Positions 1-8,998 of a stretch of 18,752 nt of DNA are shown here, in pieces. Source of the stretch: Bacteroidia bacterium (GTDB lineage: Bacteria; Bacteroidota; Bacteroidia; Bacteroidales; UBA932); contig JAGKTT010000046.1 in assembly GCA_021153285.1 (NCBI GenBank), forward strand, positions 1 through 18,752. Direction: 5' to 3'. The notes under the pieces were generated by a model. That model saw nothing but the letters and a program-made list of their open reading frames with translations, did not search any database and was not told the DNA's origin. Position numbers and translations under genes: made by a program. How positions within the stretch are numbered: the first letter of the stretch is position 1; every line of letters starts with the position of its first letter.

Positions 1-1172
1 GGAATGGAAATGCCGTTTTCAGCCAATGCGCGGGCAATCGGCTCTGAAACCTGTGTCACAGTACGAGCTGATGCCATATAAGCCTTATGTCTCTCCATTC
101 GCTGTGCAGTTCCCTTTCCAGGCTGCACTGTCGGATCGTAAGTAATGAGATTTCCATCATTATGGTTACCCAGATACAGCTCTACAAGCTCAGTAAGCTG
201 GCCAATTGCAGGAGAGAGGTCTCCATAGAAGCCGAATTCACTGAGATTGATAAGGGCGACACGACCATTGGAGTGAAGGGAGATACCCGGCTGGTCACCC
301 CAGAGATCAGGATCCTTGTTAAAGTCCCAGTTGCATCCGCGAGGATGATCTTCTCCGACATAATACCAATCTGGTCCATTGAGAGACTTCCATATCTCGT
401 AAAGGGCATAATAATCCTTGAGATACTCATCACTCTCGTGAAGTCTTACAGGTACATCCGCTTCTGTAGTCTTGTTATCTTCTACAGCAAAAGTGGCACG
501 CACCTCGTTATTGGTTTCAAGCAGTCTCTTTCCTGCATCAAAGACACTGTAAGAAAGGATCTGATAATCACCTGCTCTGAGAGACAGAAGACTGTCGCAG
601 ACACAAGAAGAAGTCTGATAGCCATCTGTATCGTCATCATTCTCCTCAAAATGAATGGAGAACTCTGCAGGAAGCATTTCAAACTGAGTTACGGTATTGC
701 CTGTCTTGACAGACACAGTAAGATACTCGATTTCATCGAAGGTGTATTCTCTGTCAGCTGCCTTTGTCTGAGGAGTGTCCTTAAAATCAGACATATCCTT
801 GACAATAGTGAATTTCACCTTACCTCTTTCCACTACATCAGCCAGCAAGTCGTGCACAGCAAGACCTCCCGCCATAATTGAGAAGGCACTATGTCCTTCA
901 GATGGAGTAGCCTCATACACCGGTTCGTCCACCTTGTTGTAAAGAGTATATGTAACCACCTGGTAATCACCAGAAAGAAGCTTCAGCTTATCACTTCTGA
1001 GGCCATACTCGGCAGCAGCATCCGAAGATGCCCCCATAACAAGGGTCTGGGAAATCAGATTATCTTCAAAACGGAGAGTCACCTTGAGCTTGGCCACGTC
1101 AGCCAGATAATCCAGCTGAGAGCCGAGGATCACTGCAATGACCGCAGATATGCTGATTCTTGATAATTTCAT
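1..1172 (-). CDS. Leucine-rich-repeat surface protein with two DUF4458-like repeats (3' end missing)
   Basis: This frame is open from an ATG at 1172 to the left edge, giving 390 residues with the C-terminus outside the window. It is preceded in frame by a TAA at 1194-1196, so 1172 is the only good start. Residues 4-20 form a hydrophobic export signal but, unlike neighbouring proteins, there is no lipobox cysteine. Two related modules of about 130 residues follow; each ends in an L-S/A-GDYQ-hydrophobic strand, at residues 68 and 201. After them comes a WKSLNGPDW segment (about 260-268), then plant-type LRR sequence from about residue 303 (GRVALINL, then GDLSPAIGQLTELVELYLG). The layout recalls Bacteroides proteins with DUF4458 plus LRR; that family name is from memory. 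It lies 24 bases after the BACON-like gene, so it is probably the fifth gene of the susC operon. Inferred role: binding protein at the cell surface, ligand unknown. Confidence 0.72.
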   Translation of the reverse strand, partial: MKLSRISISAVIAVILGSQLDYLADVAKLKVTLRFEDNLISQTLVMGASSDAAAEYGLRSDKLKLLSGDYQVVTYTLYNKVDEPVYEATPSEGHSAFSIMAGGLAVHDLLADVVERGKVKFTIVKDMSDFKDTPQTKAADREYTFDEIEYLTVSVKTGNTVTQFEMLPAEFSIHFEENDDDTDGYQTSSCVCDSLLSLRAGDYQILSYSVFDAGKRLLETNNEVRATFAVEDNKTTEADVPVRLHESDEYLKDYYALYEIWKSLNGPDWYYVGEDHPRGCNWDFNKDPDLWGDQPGISLHSNGRVALINLSEFGFYGDLSPAIGQLTELVELYLGNHNDGNLITYDPTVQPGKGTAQRMERHKAYMASARTVTQVSEPIARALAENGISI

Positions 1173-1196
1173 ATTATTTAAGTATTCTACCTGTTA

Positions 1197-3575
1197 TTAT
1201 TCCGAAAGATCAAGTGTACAGACCAGAACGAATACCACAGCATCCGAGCGGTCTACGAAATTGATTACCGACCTATATACATTTGCAGGGAGTTCTTCGC
1301 CACCTATATGTACATTGGTATCCGGTCTGTTCATATAAATCTCCACGGCACCTTCGTTATCAAGCTCTACCTCTCCAAGAAGATCGCTTGGTCCGAAATA
1401 CTCATCATACACGAGGTTATTTACCTTGAAGAATGTTCTGTAAGAATAAGGATTTACATTGTGCTTCTTGACTGTTGCCGGAATCTTGACCTTCAGCGGC
1501 ATTCCCTCCATTTTGTATGTAAGGTGATATACAGTGTACATACCATCACTGAACTGATCGAAAAGCGGGCCTTCTTTCAGATGTTCGAGAGATGCTCCTA
1601 CCATAGATGCATACTGTGCAGCCTCTGCGGTGAACTCCACAACTACGTCTTCTACAACCACTTCAGGATCGAAGACACACTCAATGATTGCAAGTACACT
1701 TGCATCTGTATCATAGAACACTACATATCCTGTCTCTTTCTTCTCAGACGGAGTCATATCCATATACATATCTATGACACCGCCATTATTCTCCTCACTT
1801 GTAGGGATAAATCTGAGCCAGAAATCCGAAGACGAAGTCATATCCTTTCTTACACCGTTGAATACTTTGTAAGAGGCATATGGCTTTGCAAAGGACATAT
1901 AAGCATTATCTCTTGCATAGACATTTGAATATGTGAGCTGATATCTGTACTCTGTATCACCGAACCATCCTGTGAGTCTTGGATTCTCAGAATCAACGAA
2001 TGTCGCTCCGCCTGCATTCATAGTGCTTTCTGATGCAATCATTGTCACATAATCCATATCACTTCCGTGCTGGACAATGTTTACAGCATATGCACTCATA
2101 TTCTCATTAAGAGTACCGTCCGCTGCAAAGAATGAATCAGCATTTCCATCCTTGCAGAAAAGAAGGAGAGCTGTACGCTCCTGAGCAGTATTTTCAGCCA
2201 CACTGAGGGTGATACCTCTCTGCTGAAGAACCTCCTCACCCTGAACATATGCCTGAACATCAAGAGTGATCCAGTCAGGATTCTCTGAAACCTTCTTTCC
2301 ATCCTTCATTTCCACCAGAGACACAGAAGCACTCTGTGTACCCTTTATCCAGGCTGTTGCAGGCATATCCTGGAAACCAAGAGAGGTCATAAGCTGACCG
2401 GTAGTATTGAACTCCCACTCTGTAAGACCCATATCAATACCGAAACTGAATCTGTCCTTGCATCCAGGAATAGTGACTGCAATCTGATGCACTGTCTGTC
2501 CTTTAAATTTGAACACAACCTCTCCTGTAGTGTCCTCGAGCGGATACTTCATAGGATTACCCATAAGAGTGAACTCAATGATACCTGCTTTTACTGCTGG
2601 AGCATCTTCTGTATATCTGGCTTCGAGCCACTCAGGGAGTTCCAAAGTCCAGTCACACTTGGCATCTACCATAACCGGCAATCTATAATCACTTCCCGGC
2701 CATACAAGAGTTACAGCCTCGACAGGATCTGTAGTATAGAGATATCCGCCATCCTCAGCAAACATAAATTCGCCATCCTCACCGATCTGAGCAGCATATA
2801 CTTCCATTGCGCCACATCCGGGAACTGTCACATTCAGTTCCTTCAGAACAGCATCACCGGCCTTGAACACGATCGTACCTGCAGCATCCTCTATGGAAGC
2901 TCCTGTAAATACCAGTTCTACTGTTCCTTCTGTACTCTCAGGAGCCTGAACATCCAGCCACTCAGGTGTTTCCACCAGCCACTGGCAGTTAGCATCCACT
3001 TTCACGGGCATTCTGAAATCTGCAGTCGACGCTGACCATACAAGGTCAAGAGAAGATGCCTCCACAGTGCCATATACATAGGCTCCGTTCTCATCTGCAA
3101 CCAATTCTCCACCTTCCACAACCGCAGCATAAACCGATATGGTCCTGTTCTTGGCCGGACGCATATATTTAGCGATCACTTTCGATTCTCCTCCCATTGT
3201 CAAGGTAACATCGCAGGATCTGTTCATATCGAACTCTTCTGTATCCGACACTCCGATCTGAACTGTAACTGTCTCCTTCTGACCTTCTGCTACCTTTCCT
3301 GATACTTTTTCAGCCTTGAAGGAGCCATCCTGAATCCAGAACCACTGGAAAGTTGCCGATGGTACTGTAACAGTCCAATCCATATTGGCCTGGAATGTAA
3401 GGGTCAGTACCTCACCTGGAGCCACCTCATTGTTCTGAACAAGTGACGGGAACTCCGGCTTTACCACATCGGGAGCATCCGGTCCGTCAGGAGTAGGATT
3501 ATCACAAGAAGCAGCCATCAAGGCGCTGACAGCGAAAATCGCTGCAAATGATCTGATTATATTCATTGTCTTCAT
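1197..3575 (-). CDS. Multi-domain BACON-like surface lipoprotein
   Basis: The product is 792 residues. It begins with a lipoprotein signal ending MAAS-C24, followed by an acidic, proline-rich tether (DNPTPDGPDAPD), which fits export of Bacteroidales lipoproteins to the cell surface. Domain 1 (about 45-135) has the BACON-like pattern of beta strands around DWTVTVP. Domains 2 and 3 (about 146-253 and 257-372) are clear repeats of each other: each has a VYAA opening, an LVW strand, a C-x-W motif (CQW at 197, CDW at 307) and PEWL (about 204 and 314). The remaining 400 residues are also predicted beta-rich but match nothing I recognise with confidence; a DUF5003-type protein is possible. No catalytic motif is visible. 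It starts 21 bases after the truncated DUF4984 gene. In SusCD loci such proteins usually sit beside SusD as accessory glycan- or mucin-binding proteins, so I infer ligand capture at the surface. Confidence 0.8.
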   Translation of the reverse strand: MKTMNIIRSFAAIFAVSALMAASCDNPTPDGPDAPDVVKPEFPSLVQNNEVAPGEVLTLTFQANMDWTVTVPSATFQWFWIQDGSFKAEKVSGKVAEGQKETVTVQIGVSDTEEFDMNRSCDVTLTMGGESKVIAKYMRPAKNRTISVYAAVVEGGELVADENGAYVYGTVEASSLDLVWSASTADFRMPVKVDANCQWLVETPEWLDVQAPESTEGTVELVFTGASIEDAAGTIVFKAGDAVLKELNVTVPGCGAMEVYAAQIGEDGEFMFAEDGGYLYTTDPVEAVTLVWPGSDYRLPVMVDAKCDWTLELPEWLEARYTEDAPAVKAGIIEFTLMGNPMKYPLEDTTGEVVFKFKGQTVHQIAVTIPGCKDRFSFGIDMGLTEWEFNTTGQLMTSLGFQDMPATAWIKGTQSASVSLVEMKDGKKVSENPDWITLDVQAYVQGEEVLQQRGITLSVAENTAQERTALLLFCKDGNADSFFAADGTLNENMSAYAVNIVQHGSDMDYVTMIASESTMNAGGATFVDSENPRLTGWFGDTEYRYQLTYSNVYARDNAYMSFAKPYASYKVFNGVRKDMTSSSDFWLRFIPTSEENNGGVIDMYMDMTPSEKKETGYVVFYDTDASVLAIIECVFDPEVVVEDVVVEFTAEAAQYASMVGASLEHLKEGPLFDQFSDGMYTVYHLTYKMEGMPLKVKIPATVKKHNVNPYSYRTFFKVNNLVYDEYFGPSDLLGEVELDNEGAVEIYMNRPDTNVHIGGEELPANVYRSVINFVDRSDAVVFVLVCTLDLSE

Positions 3576-3596
3576 ATTTTTCAGTGTTTAAGTGGT

Positions 3597-4392
3597 TTAC
3601 ATTCCTGCCTCATTCTTGAGTCTGTCGGCTTCCTCGTCGCTGATCCATTCCATAATATTATAGAAATGGCCGACTGTACCTACAGGAACTCCAAGGTTTT
3701 CCACATATATTTCAGTCCACACATAAAGGTAATTTCCGCACGGATAGAAAATCGAGTCATAAAGCGGACTTGTACGGATCAGAATCTTGTCATCACCGTG
3801 AGCGGTGCCGAAGAATGATCCTTCGTCGCTCGCAACCTGGCCTTCATCAATTGTTACAAAAGGCATCATAGGATCTTCGGAATTGAATCTCATCGTCACA
3901 TCATATCCGTCATTGAGGAGACCGCGACAGATGATCATATTTTCCTCCGTAGGATGCTTTTCAGTATACACAAGTCTCTGATAAGAGCCTGTTATACTAT
4001 AATCATACAGGAACATAGATGTAAGGACACAATAACCGGTGAAGTTATTTATATCGAAAGGACAACTCTTCATCAGAACTGCCTTTGTATCCTTGCCGTA
4101 CAAAGGCATTACAAGATTATCGTTCATCACAAGACGAAGCTGGAATCCAAGCGAATCAGTTGCCTCGATATTATCATAATGACCGTGAACAAGCACATCG
4201 GCACGATTATCCCCTGCCTTGATGGTCACGGTATTGGACTTAAGGGAGTAATGATATTTTTCAATGGCATTGCTTCCCTTGTCGATGATCTCCACACCGA
4301 AGGTGCGGTCATAATCCCTTGTCACGGTCGAAACTACAGGAATGCTGAAATACTCAACATCCTGCTGCACCGGATATGTGGCAAGAGTATCG
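3597..4392 (-). pseudogene. DUF4984-like lipoprotein gene, 5' end deleted
   Basis: About 265 residues of a protein typical of the position after susD are readable, from DTLATYPVQ at the left junction to EAGM and TAA at 3597. The pattern of an early DYDRTFGVEI strand, a KYHYSL segment and a middle CPFDINNFTG block resembles the DUF4984 family. Family members carry an N-terminal lipoprotein signal and some tens of further residues before this point; none is present. Upstream in this frame are only out-of-frame susD codons and a TGA at 4440-4442. The only possible starts are a TTG at 4436 (inside susD) or a GTG at 4370, both giving a protein with no export signal. The body has no internal stop. 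I infer a recent deletion that fused it to the end of susD, or an assembly error. The body assignment is fairly sure; the cause is not. Confidence 0.68.
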
Positions 4393-5859
4393 GTGGTTAG
4401 GGATAGGCCATACGAAGAGAGGGTCTGAGGCGTCAATCTTCATCGAACTGCCCTCCGACTGAGTCTGAGACTGCGGAGTACGCTGGAAGCCTTGTCCCCA
4501 TCTCTTAAGGTCGTGAAGGCGGAAGCCTTCCATATAAAGTTCACGCACACGCTCATCTGAAATGGTCTGGAGCCAATTACCTGCATTTACAGAGATGCTG
4601 CCTCCATTGACATATCTGGCCTGGCCAAGTGTAGAAAGGTCTGAAGAAGCCTTGGCAAAATTTCCTTTCCTGCAATAAGCCTCAGCACGGATGAGATACT
4701 GCTCGGCAAGACGAAGCGGCTTAGGCATATTGACGTGATATATCATATTAGACATAAGCGATTCATTACCATAGTACTTGACAAGCAGAGGCCAGGTCAG
4801 CTGATGGGCGTATCCTGTCTGGAGCCGGGCAAAATATGCATTGTATCTGGCGTCACTGCTTCCATACAGATCGAGCACCCACTGAGCCGGAACATAGTCA
4901 GGATAATAATAGTAGTAATCTGTAGTGAAATTCAGGAAGACAGATCCCTGGGCTCCACCGAATGATGTAGCAGTGTAACCTATTCTCCAGATATCCTCGA
5001 ATGAGGCATCATTGGTCCACATATACTGAAGGTATGTCTGAGAACTTGTCGCATAGCTTCTCGCTGAAGCAAGTGCGAAATTATCAGACTCGATGAGCTT
5101 TGTGGAATGCTCGACAGCAGCATCCCAGTCCTGCATATAAAGAGCCACACGAGCGTGGATGGCGTGAGCCGCAGCCTGAGTGAAATATGGTGCATCATAA
5201 CCATCATTTTCCTCATCCAGAAGTTCCTGAGCCTTCTTCAGGTCCTCGATCACAAATGCATACGAATCCTTCAATGTAGCACGCTTGGCAGGTTTTTCGC
5301 CAAAATATGTATCAGCCAGCACCACACCAAGTTCACTTTCTGCTGTAGCAGGATCATATGCCTTGCAGAAACACTTGATAAGTTCGGAGTATGCAAGAGC
5401 ACGCGCACAATAAACCTCACCGGTATAATAGTCAAGATACTGGATTTCAGCATCATCAGTCAGGCTTGAGCGAAGTTTGTCCACCTGGTCAAGATAGAAG
5501 TTGCATCGTCCTATGACTCTGTAAAGACCGGCATAGACAGCTTCAATTTCTGAATTTGTAGATCTGATATCCCAAAGCCAGTGCGTACCGTACTGGTTGG
5601 AATTACCCTGCACAGCATATACAAGGTCAGCCTGAATGTCAGGACAGAGGGTCAGGTATCCGCTGTAAAGAGCGCTGCTCATATAGGCAGTATAGATACC
5701 GGTCAATGTCTGTTCTGCATCAGACAGGGTCTGCATCGCCTCTTCCTCGAGGATATAGTCTCCGGGGAGCTTCTCAAGGCAGGAGTTCAGACCGAAGGCA
5801 ACGGCAATCACTGCCGTCATCTTCAATATTGTATTATATATATTCTTCATCTTCTTCAT
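4354..5859 (-). CDS. susD: SusD/RagB-family outer-membrane lipoprotein with an abnormal C-terminus
   Basis: The product is 501 residues. The lipoprotein signal ends LNS-C27, followed by LEK and the usual helical N-terminus (about 40-130). The C-terminal part shows family hallmarks: LAEQYLIRAEAYCRKG, the ERVRELYMEGFRLHDLKRWG block and DPLFVWPIPNH near the end. SusD proteins cap their SusC partner on the outer membrane and bind substrate before import. Normally FVWPIP is followed by a short tail such as N-E-hydrophobic-N-P; here it continues as RYSCHISGAAGC and stops, which is the DUF4984 coding sequence read in another frame. The break is at about 4385-4397. Loss of 10-20 tail residues may be tolerated because the fold appears otherwise complete. 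The start follows the susC stop by 3 bases. ATG 5859 was chosen, but the ATG three codons later (5850) is equally plausible. Confidence 0.9.
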   Translation of the reverse strand: MKKMKNIYNTILKMTAVIAVAFGLNSCLEKLPGDYILEEEAMQTLSDAEQTLTGIYTAYMSSALYSGYLTLCPDIQADLVYAVQGNSNQYGTHWLWDIRSTNSEIEAVYAGLYRVIGRCNFYLDQVDKLRSSLTDDAEIQYLDYYTGEVYCARALAYSELIKCFCKAYDPATAESELGVVLADTYFGEKPAKRATLKDSYAFVIEDLKKAQELLDEENDGYDAPYFTQAAAHAIHARVALYMQDWDAAVEHSTKLIESDNFALASARSYATSSQTYLQYMWTNDASFEDIWRIGYTATSFGGAQGSVFLNFTTDYYYYYPDYVPAQWVLDLYGSSDARYNAYFARLQTGYAHQLTWPLLVKYYGNESLMSNMIYHVNMPKPLRLAEQYLIRAEAYCRKGNFAKASSDLSTLGQARYVNGGSISVNAGNWLQTISDERVRELYMEGFRLHDLKRWGQGFQRTPQSQTQSEGSSMKIDASDPLFVWPIPNHRYSCHISGAAGC

Positions 5860-5862
5860 TCT

Positions 5863-8805
5863 TTAGAACATAAGGTCAAGTCCGAAGGTATACTGGCGCG
5901 ACATAGGATACTGAGCCGCATAGACATTGGTCACACCTTCCGGATCAAGGCCGGAGAAGTTTGTGAAAGTCAGAAGGTTCTGTCCCTGAGCATATACTCT
6001 GAGGCCTCTGATGAAACCTGTCTTCTTCAAGAGATTCGATGGCAGATTGTACGAAATCATCAGATTCTTCAGACGAAGGAATGAGGCATCCTCCAGAAGA
6101 CGGCTGTCAAACTCCGTGTACTCTCCGTGACGAGGAATGTCTGTGACATCACCCGGATTCTTCCATCTGTTGAGAAGCCTCTTAGACTGGTTATATGTCA
6201 TAAAGCGTCCATTGGATTCATCGAAATAACGGTCATTATTGATCATCCAACGGTCACCCACCCAGCTGAACTGGGCGCTGAGACTGAGGCCCTTCCAAGA
6301 AAGTGATGTACCGAATCCACCCTGCCAAGGAGCGTGGTACGTCTTTCCTACGAGCACCTTGTCCTCATCACGCAGCTCATTGGTTATATTTCCATCCTTG
6401 TCGTACCAGAGAGCATCTCCGTTTGCCGGATTAACACCTGCATATCTGTTGATATAGAACTCTCCGACAGGATGTCCGACCACGAGTTTGGTACTTGTAT
6501 TCGAAGTCTCATACTCATCCACTCCATTATAAAGTTCGGTAAGTCTGTTATGGTTGTAGCCTATGTTGGCATTGACGTTCCATACAAAGTCTCTTACCTG
6601 AAGAACTACAGCATTCAGGTTAAGCTCCACTCCTCTGTTGACCATCGCACCTACATTGTCCCATTTATAGCCATAGCCGTTTGACTGCGAATAGGCCAGA
6701 GGAACTGACATAAGCATATCGGTTGTCTTCTTGTTATAGAATTCGAGGTCGAGATTAAGTCTGTTCCAAAAGCCGAAGTGGAGAGCGAGATTTGTAGTCC
6801 AGGTATTCTCCCAGGTCAGGTCCTCATTACCAGGCTGAATAGGTGCCACACCAGCATCACCTATGTAGTCCGATCCACCTCCGATGAGTGCAAGATGCTC
6901 ATAATTAGGAATTTCAGAGTTACCGGAAGTTCCTGAGCTGAATGCAACCTGGCCCATAGTCAGCCAATCACGTGTGCCGGACATAAAGTTTTCGTTTCTG
7001 AGATTCCACATAAAACCTACAGCACCGAATACACCCCAACGGTTGTTCTTACCGAAACGTGAAGAACCGTCAGTACGGACCGAGACCTCAGCATAGTAAC
7101 GGTCAGCATAATTGTACTCGCCACGACCGAAGAACGAAACTCTTGAATAGTCAGAGTCCGCAGTGCTGGTCCAGGAAGTTGCTCTCGTACCGGTAGAAAT
7201 GTCGGTCAGTTTCGAATTAGTCTGACCTGCGGTGCTTACGCTGAATGCCTCCACGTGGTAATCCTGCCACTCGTGACCGAGGAGGAAATTGAAATCGTGT
7301 ACATTATCTTTGTCGAAACGATAGGTCAGCGTATTGGTAAGGTGAAGACCAAGACCGTCTGTAGAACTTCTTGCAGCAGATCCTTCTCCAAGATTAGGCT
7401 CATAATCAGGGAATGACTGGCTGAAACCTGTTGTATGGGAGAAATCGACAGCGAACTGCGATCTGAACACAAGATTACGATACAATGTGAGATCGGCGAA
7501 TACAGTCGATATCATCTTATACTTCTTGTATCTCAGAGGATTGTTCTCAAGCCACTCCAGAGGATTCTGTCCTTGTCCAGTCCACGATCCGTCGTTGATG
7601 GATGCAAGAGTACCGTCAGCCCTGTACGGATTCCAGTAAGGCTGCATAAAGCGGGCTGCTGAGATCGGTGTCACAAGCGTGTAAGCTCCCTCGTCAGCCT
7701 GACGGATGTTCTGGTAATTGAACATTGTGTTCGTACCCATCTTCAGCCACTTGGCCATCTGCTGTTCGAAATTGAAACGCATCGAATAGCGCTCGAACTC
7801 AGAACCGGGAGCAATACCCTGCTGATCGTAGTATCCTCCTGAGAAATAATAATTTGTAACATCTGTCGCACCAGCTACGGAAAGTTCGTGACTCTGAAGC
7901 ATTGCAGAATCATTGAAAACGGCATCCATCCAGTTCACATCGATCCTGGACAGATAGTCGTAGTTCTGGCCGGCAGTCAGGCCAAGCTCCTTCTCGTACT
8001 GGATACGTTCTGCCGTATTCATCAGGTCCCAGTTGCCGTGAGCAAGGGAAGACCAACCCATCTGCATACGGTAATTTACGTTCGGACGCTCCATATTGCG
8101 GCCTCGCTTGGTAGTGATCACGATCACACCATTGGCAGCACGTGCACCGTAAATGGAAGTCGACGATGCATCCTTAAGTATGGACATACTCTCGATATCA
8201 GCCGGATTGATCGTATTGAAGTCGGCAGCTGAGATCGCTACTCCATCGAGGATGTAAAGAGGCGATGTACCTGAATTGATTGAATTTGTTCCACGGATAG
8301 TCATTGTTGCAGATGCACTTGGCTCACCGGTGCTTGAAAGTACGGTAAGACCTGCGACCTGACCCTGAAGAGCCTGGTCGAATGCAGCTGTAGGCGTATT
8401 CTCGAGCTTCTCCGACTTCACCGTCGAAACGGATCCCGCCACGGTACCCTTCTTGCGTACTCCGTAGGCTATGACGACAGCATCTTCGATATTCATAGTT
8501 TCCGTCTTCATAACGACATTGTAATTGAATGTCTCGACAGAAGGAACCACGACCTTATCGTCAAGGAAACCGATGCTTGAGAATATCAGTTCGGTGCCGG
8601 GAGCCACCTCGATCTCATACTCACCGTCGAGAGAGGTGATGACACCGTTGCCTGGGCCGGCCATCACGGCCACGCCAATCATCGGCAGACCATCATCAGC
8701 AGAGGTCACGACTCCGCTCACTTTAACGGAGGTCTGAGCCCATAGAGATGCTCCGCAGATGGCTGACAATAAAATTGTCAGAATCAGTCTTTGAAATTTT
8801 CTCAT
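5863..8805 (-). CDS. susC: SusC/RagA-family TonB-dependent outer-membrane transporter
   Basis: The product is 980 residues, near the usual size for the family. A signal peptide (about 1-23, ending SLWA-Q) is followed by a carboxypeptidase-regulatory-like beta domain (about 27-95, with DGLPMIGVAVM and SSIGF). Next come the MNIEDAVVIAYG stretch (104-115) that precedes the plug in SusC proteins, and the plug itself (about 117-236), with QALQGQVAGL, TIRGTNSI, PLYILDGVA and ISILKDASS-type sequence plus IYGARAANGVIVITTKRG. The rest is the 22-stranded barrel, ending in a phenylalanine (YTFGLDLMF) as expected for outer-membrane assembly. It imports ligand handed over by SusD, using TonB energy. It heads the operon, 31 bases from a consensus promoter box. 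No sigma/anti-sigma pair or SusR-like regulator is next to it, so the inducing signal cannot be inferred. Confidence 0.96.
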   Translation of the reverse strand: MRKFQRLILTILLSAICGASLWAQTSVKVSGVVTSADDGLPMIGVAVMAGPGNGVITSLDGEYEIEVAPGTELIFSSIGFLDDKVVVPSVETFNYNVVMKTETMNIEDAVVIAYGVRKKGTVAGSVSTVKSEKLENTPTAAFDQALQGQVAGLTVLSSTGEPSASATMTIRGTNSINSGTSPLYILDGVAISAADFNTINPADIESMSILKDASSTSIYGARAANGVIVITTKRGRNMERPNVNYRMQMGWSSLAHGNWDLMNTAERIQYEKELGLTAGQNYDYLSRIDVNWMDAVFNDSAMLQSHELSVAGATDVTNYYFSGGYYDQQGIAPGSEFERYSMRFNFEQQMAKWLKMGTNTMFNYQNIRQADEGAYTLVTPISAARFMQPYWNPYRADGTLASINDGSWTGQGQNPLEWLENNPLRYKKYKMISTVFADLTLYRNLVFRSQFAVDFSHTTGFSQSFPDYEPNLGEGSAARSSTDGLGLHLTNTLTYRFDKDNVHDFNFLLGHEWQDYHVEAFSVSTAGQTNSKLTDISTGTRATSWTSTADSDYSRVSFFGRGEYNYADRYYAEVSVRTDGSSRFGKNNRWGVFGAVGFMWNLRNENFMSGTRDWLTMGQVAFSSGTSGNSEIPNYEHLALIGGGSDYIGDAGVAPIQPGNEDLTWENTWTTNLALHFGFWNRLNLDLEFYNKKTTDMLMSVPLAYSQSNGYGYKWDNVGAMVNRGVELNLNAVVLQVRDFVWNVNANIGYNHNRLTELYNGVDEYETSNTSTKLVVGHPVGEFYINRYAGVNPANGDALWYDKDGNITNELRDEDKVLVGKTYHAPWQGGFGTSLSWKGLSLSAQFSWVGDRWMINNDRYFDESNGRFMTYNQSKRLLNRWKNPGDVTDIPRHGEYTEFDSRLLEDASFLRLKNLMISYNLPSNLLKKTGFIRGLRVYAQGQNLLTFTNFSGLDPEGVTNVYAAQYPMSRQYTFGLDLMF
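8763..8781 (-). repeat. Perfect hairpin inside the susC signal-peptide codons
   Basis: CTGACAAT and ATTGTCAG are perfect 8-base arms separated by three bases. In the mRNA this is an 8-bp stem with a UUU loop, about 24 nt after the first base of the susC start codon. It could slow ribosomes or hide the translation start, but no run of U follows, so it is not a terminator. Confidence 0.5.
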
Positions 8806-8836
8806 CAGTTCTATAAAAATTAATATGCAAAACGTG

Positions 8837-8867
8837 CAAATTTAATGTTTTTTTTCAAGTACTCAAA
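8837..8867 (-). promoter_or_regulatory. Promoter of the susC operon
   Basis: On the minus strand TTTG (8864-8867) is followed by exactly 19 bases and then TAAATTTG (8837-8844). This matches the known Bacteroidetes housekeeping promoter, TTTG-N19 to 21-TAnnTTTG. Transcription should start near 8830, giving a leader of about 25 nt before the susC ATG at 8805. The leader is A/T-rich with no Shine-Dalgarno sequence, which is usual in this phylum. Confidence 0.75.
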
Positions 8868-8944
8868 GCATTACCGGCAGCCATAGAAGCTTTTCACCCC
8901 AATTGTATGTTTTTCAAGATGAAAGTCATAATTTCCCGGATGAA

Positions 8945-8985
8945 TAAAACCAGACAGGGCAAGCATCTCGCCCACCCTGTATCTG
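8945..8985 (-). terminator. Probable terminator after the fimbrillin-like gene
   Basis: Thirteen bases after the stop codon the minus strand reads CAGA, a TA bulge, CAGGG, a 15-base loop, CCCTG, TCTG and then GTTTTATT. That is a 9-bp stem with one two-base bulge and a short, interrupted T-run. It would separate region B from the susC operon, whose own promoter lies about 80 bases further on. The large loop and broken T-run keep confidence moderate. Confidence 0.5.
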
Positions 8986-8998
8986 TCAGAGCCAAGTT

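Noticed and set aside
87..881. A 264-codon open frame on the plus strand
   Set aside because: It is the antisense of the LRR protein gene, whose frame gives a recognisable protein. The plus-strand product has no signal, domain or promoter.
3597..4436. The DUF4984-like frame as an intact gene starting at TTG 4436
   Set aside because: The first 15 residues would be out-of-frame susD sequence, and there would be no signal peptide although relatives are exported lipoproteins.
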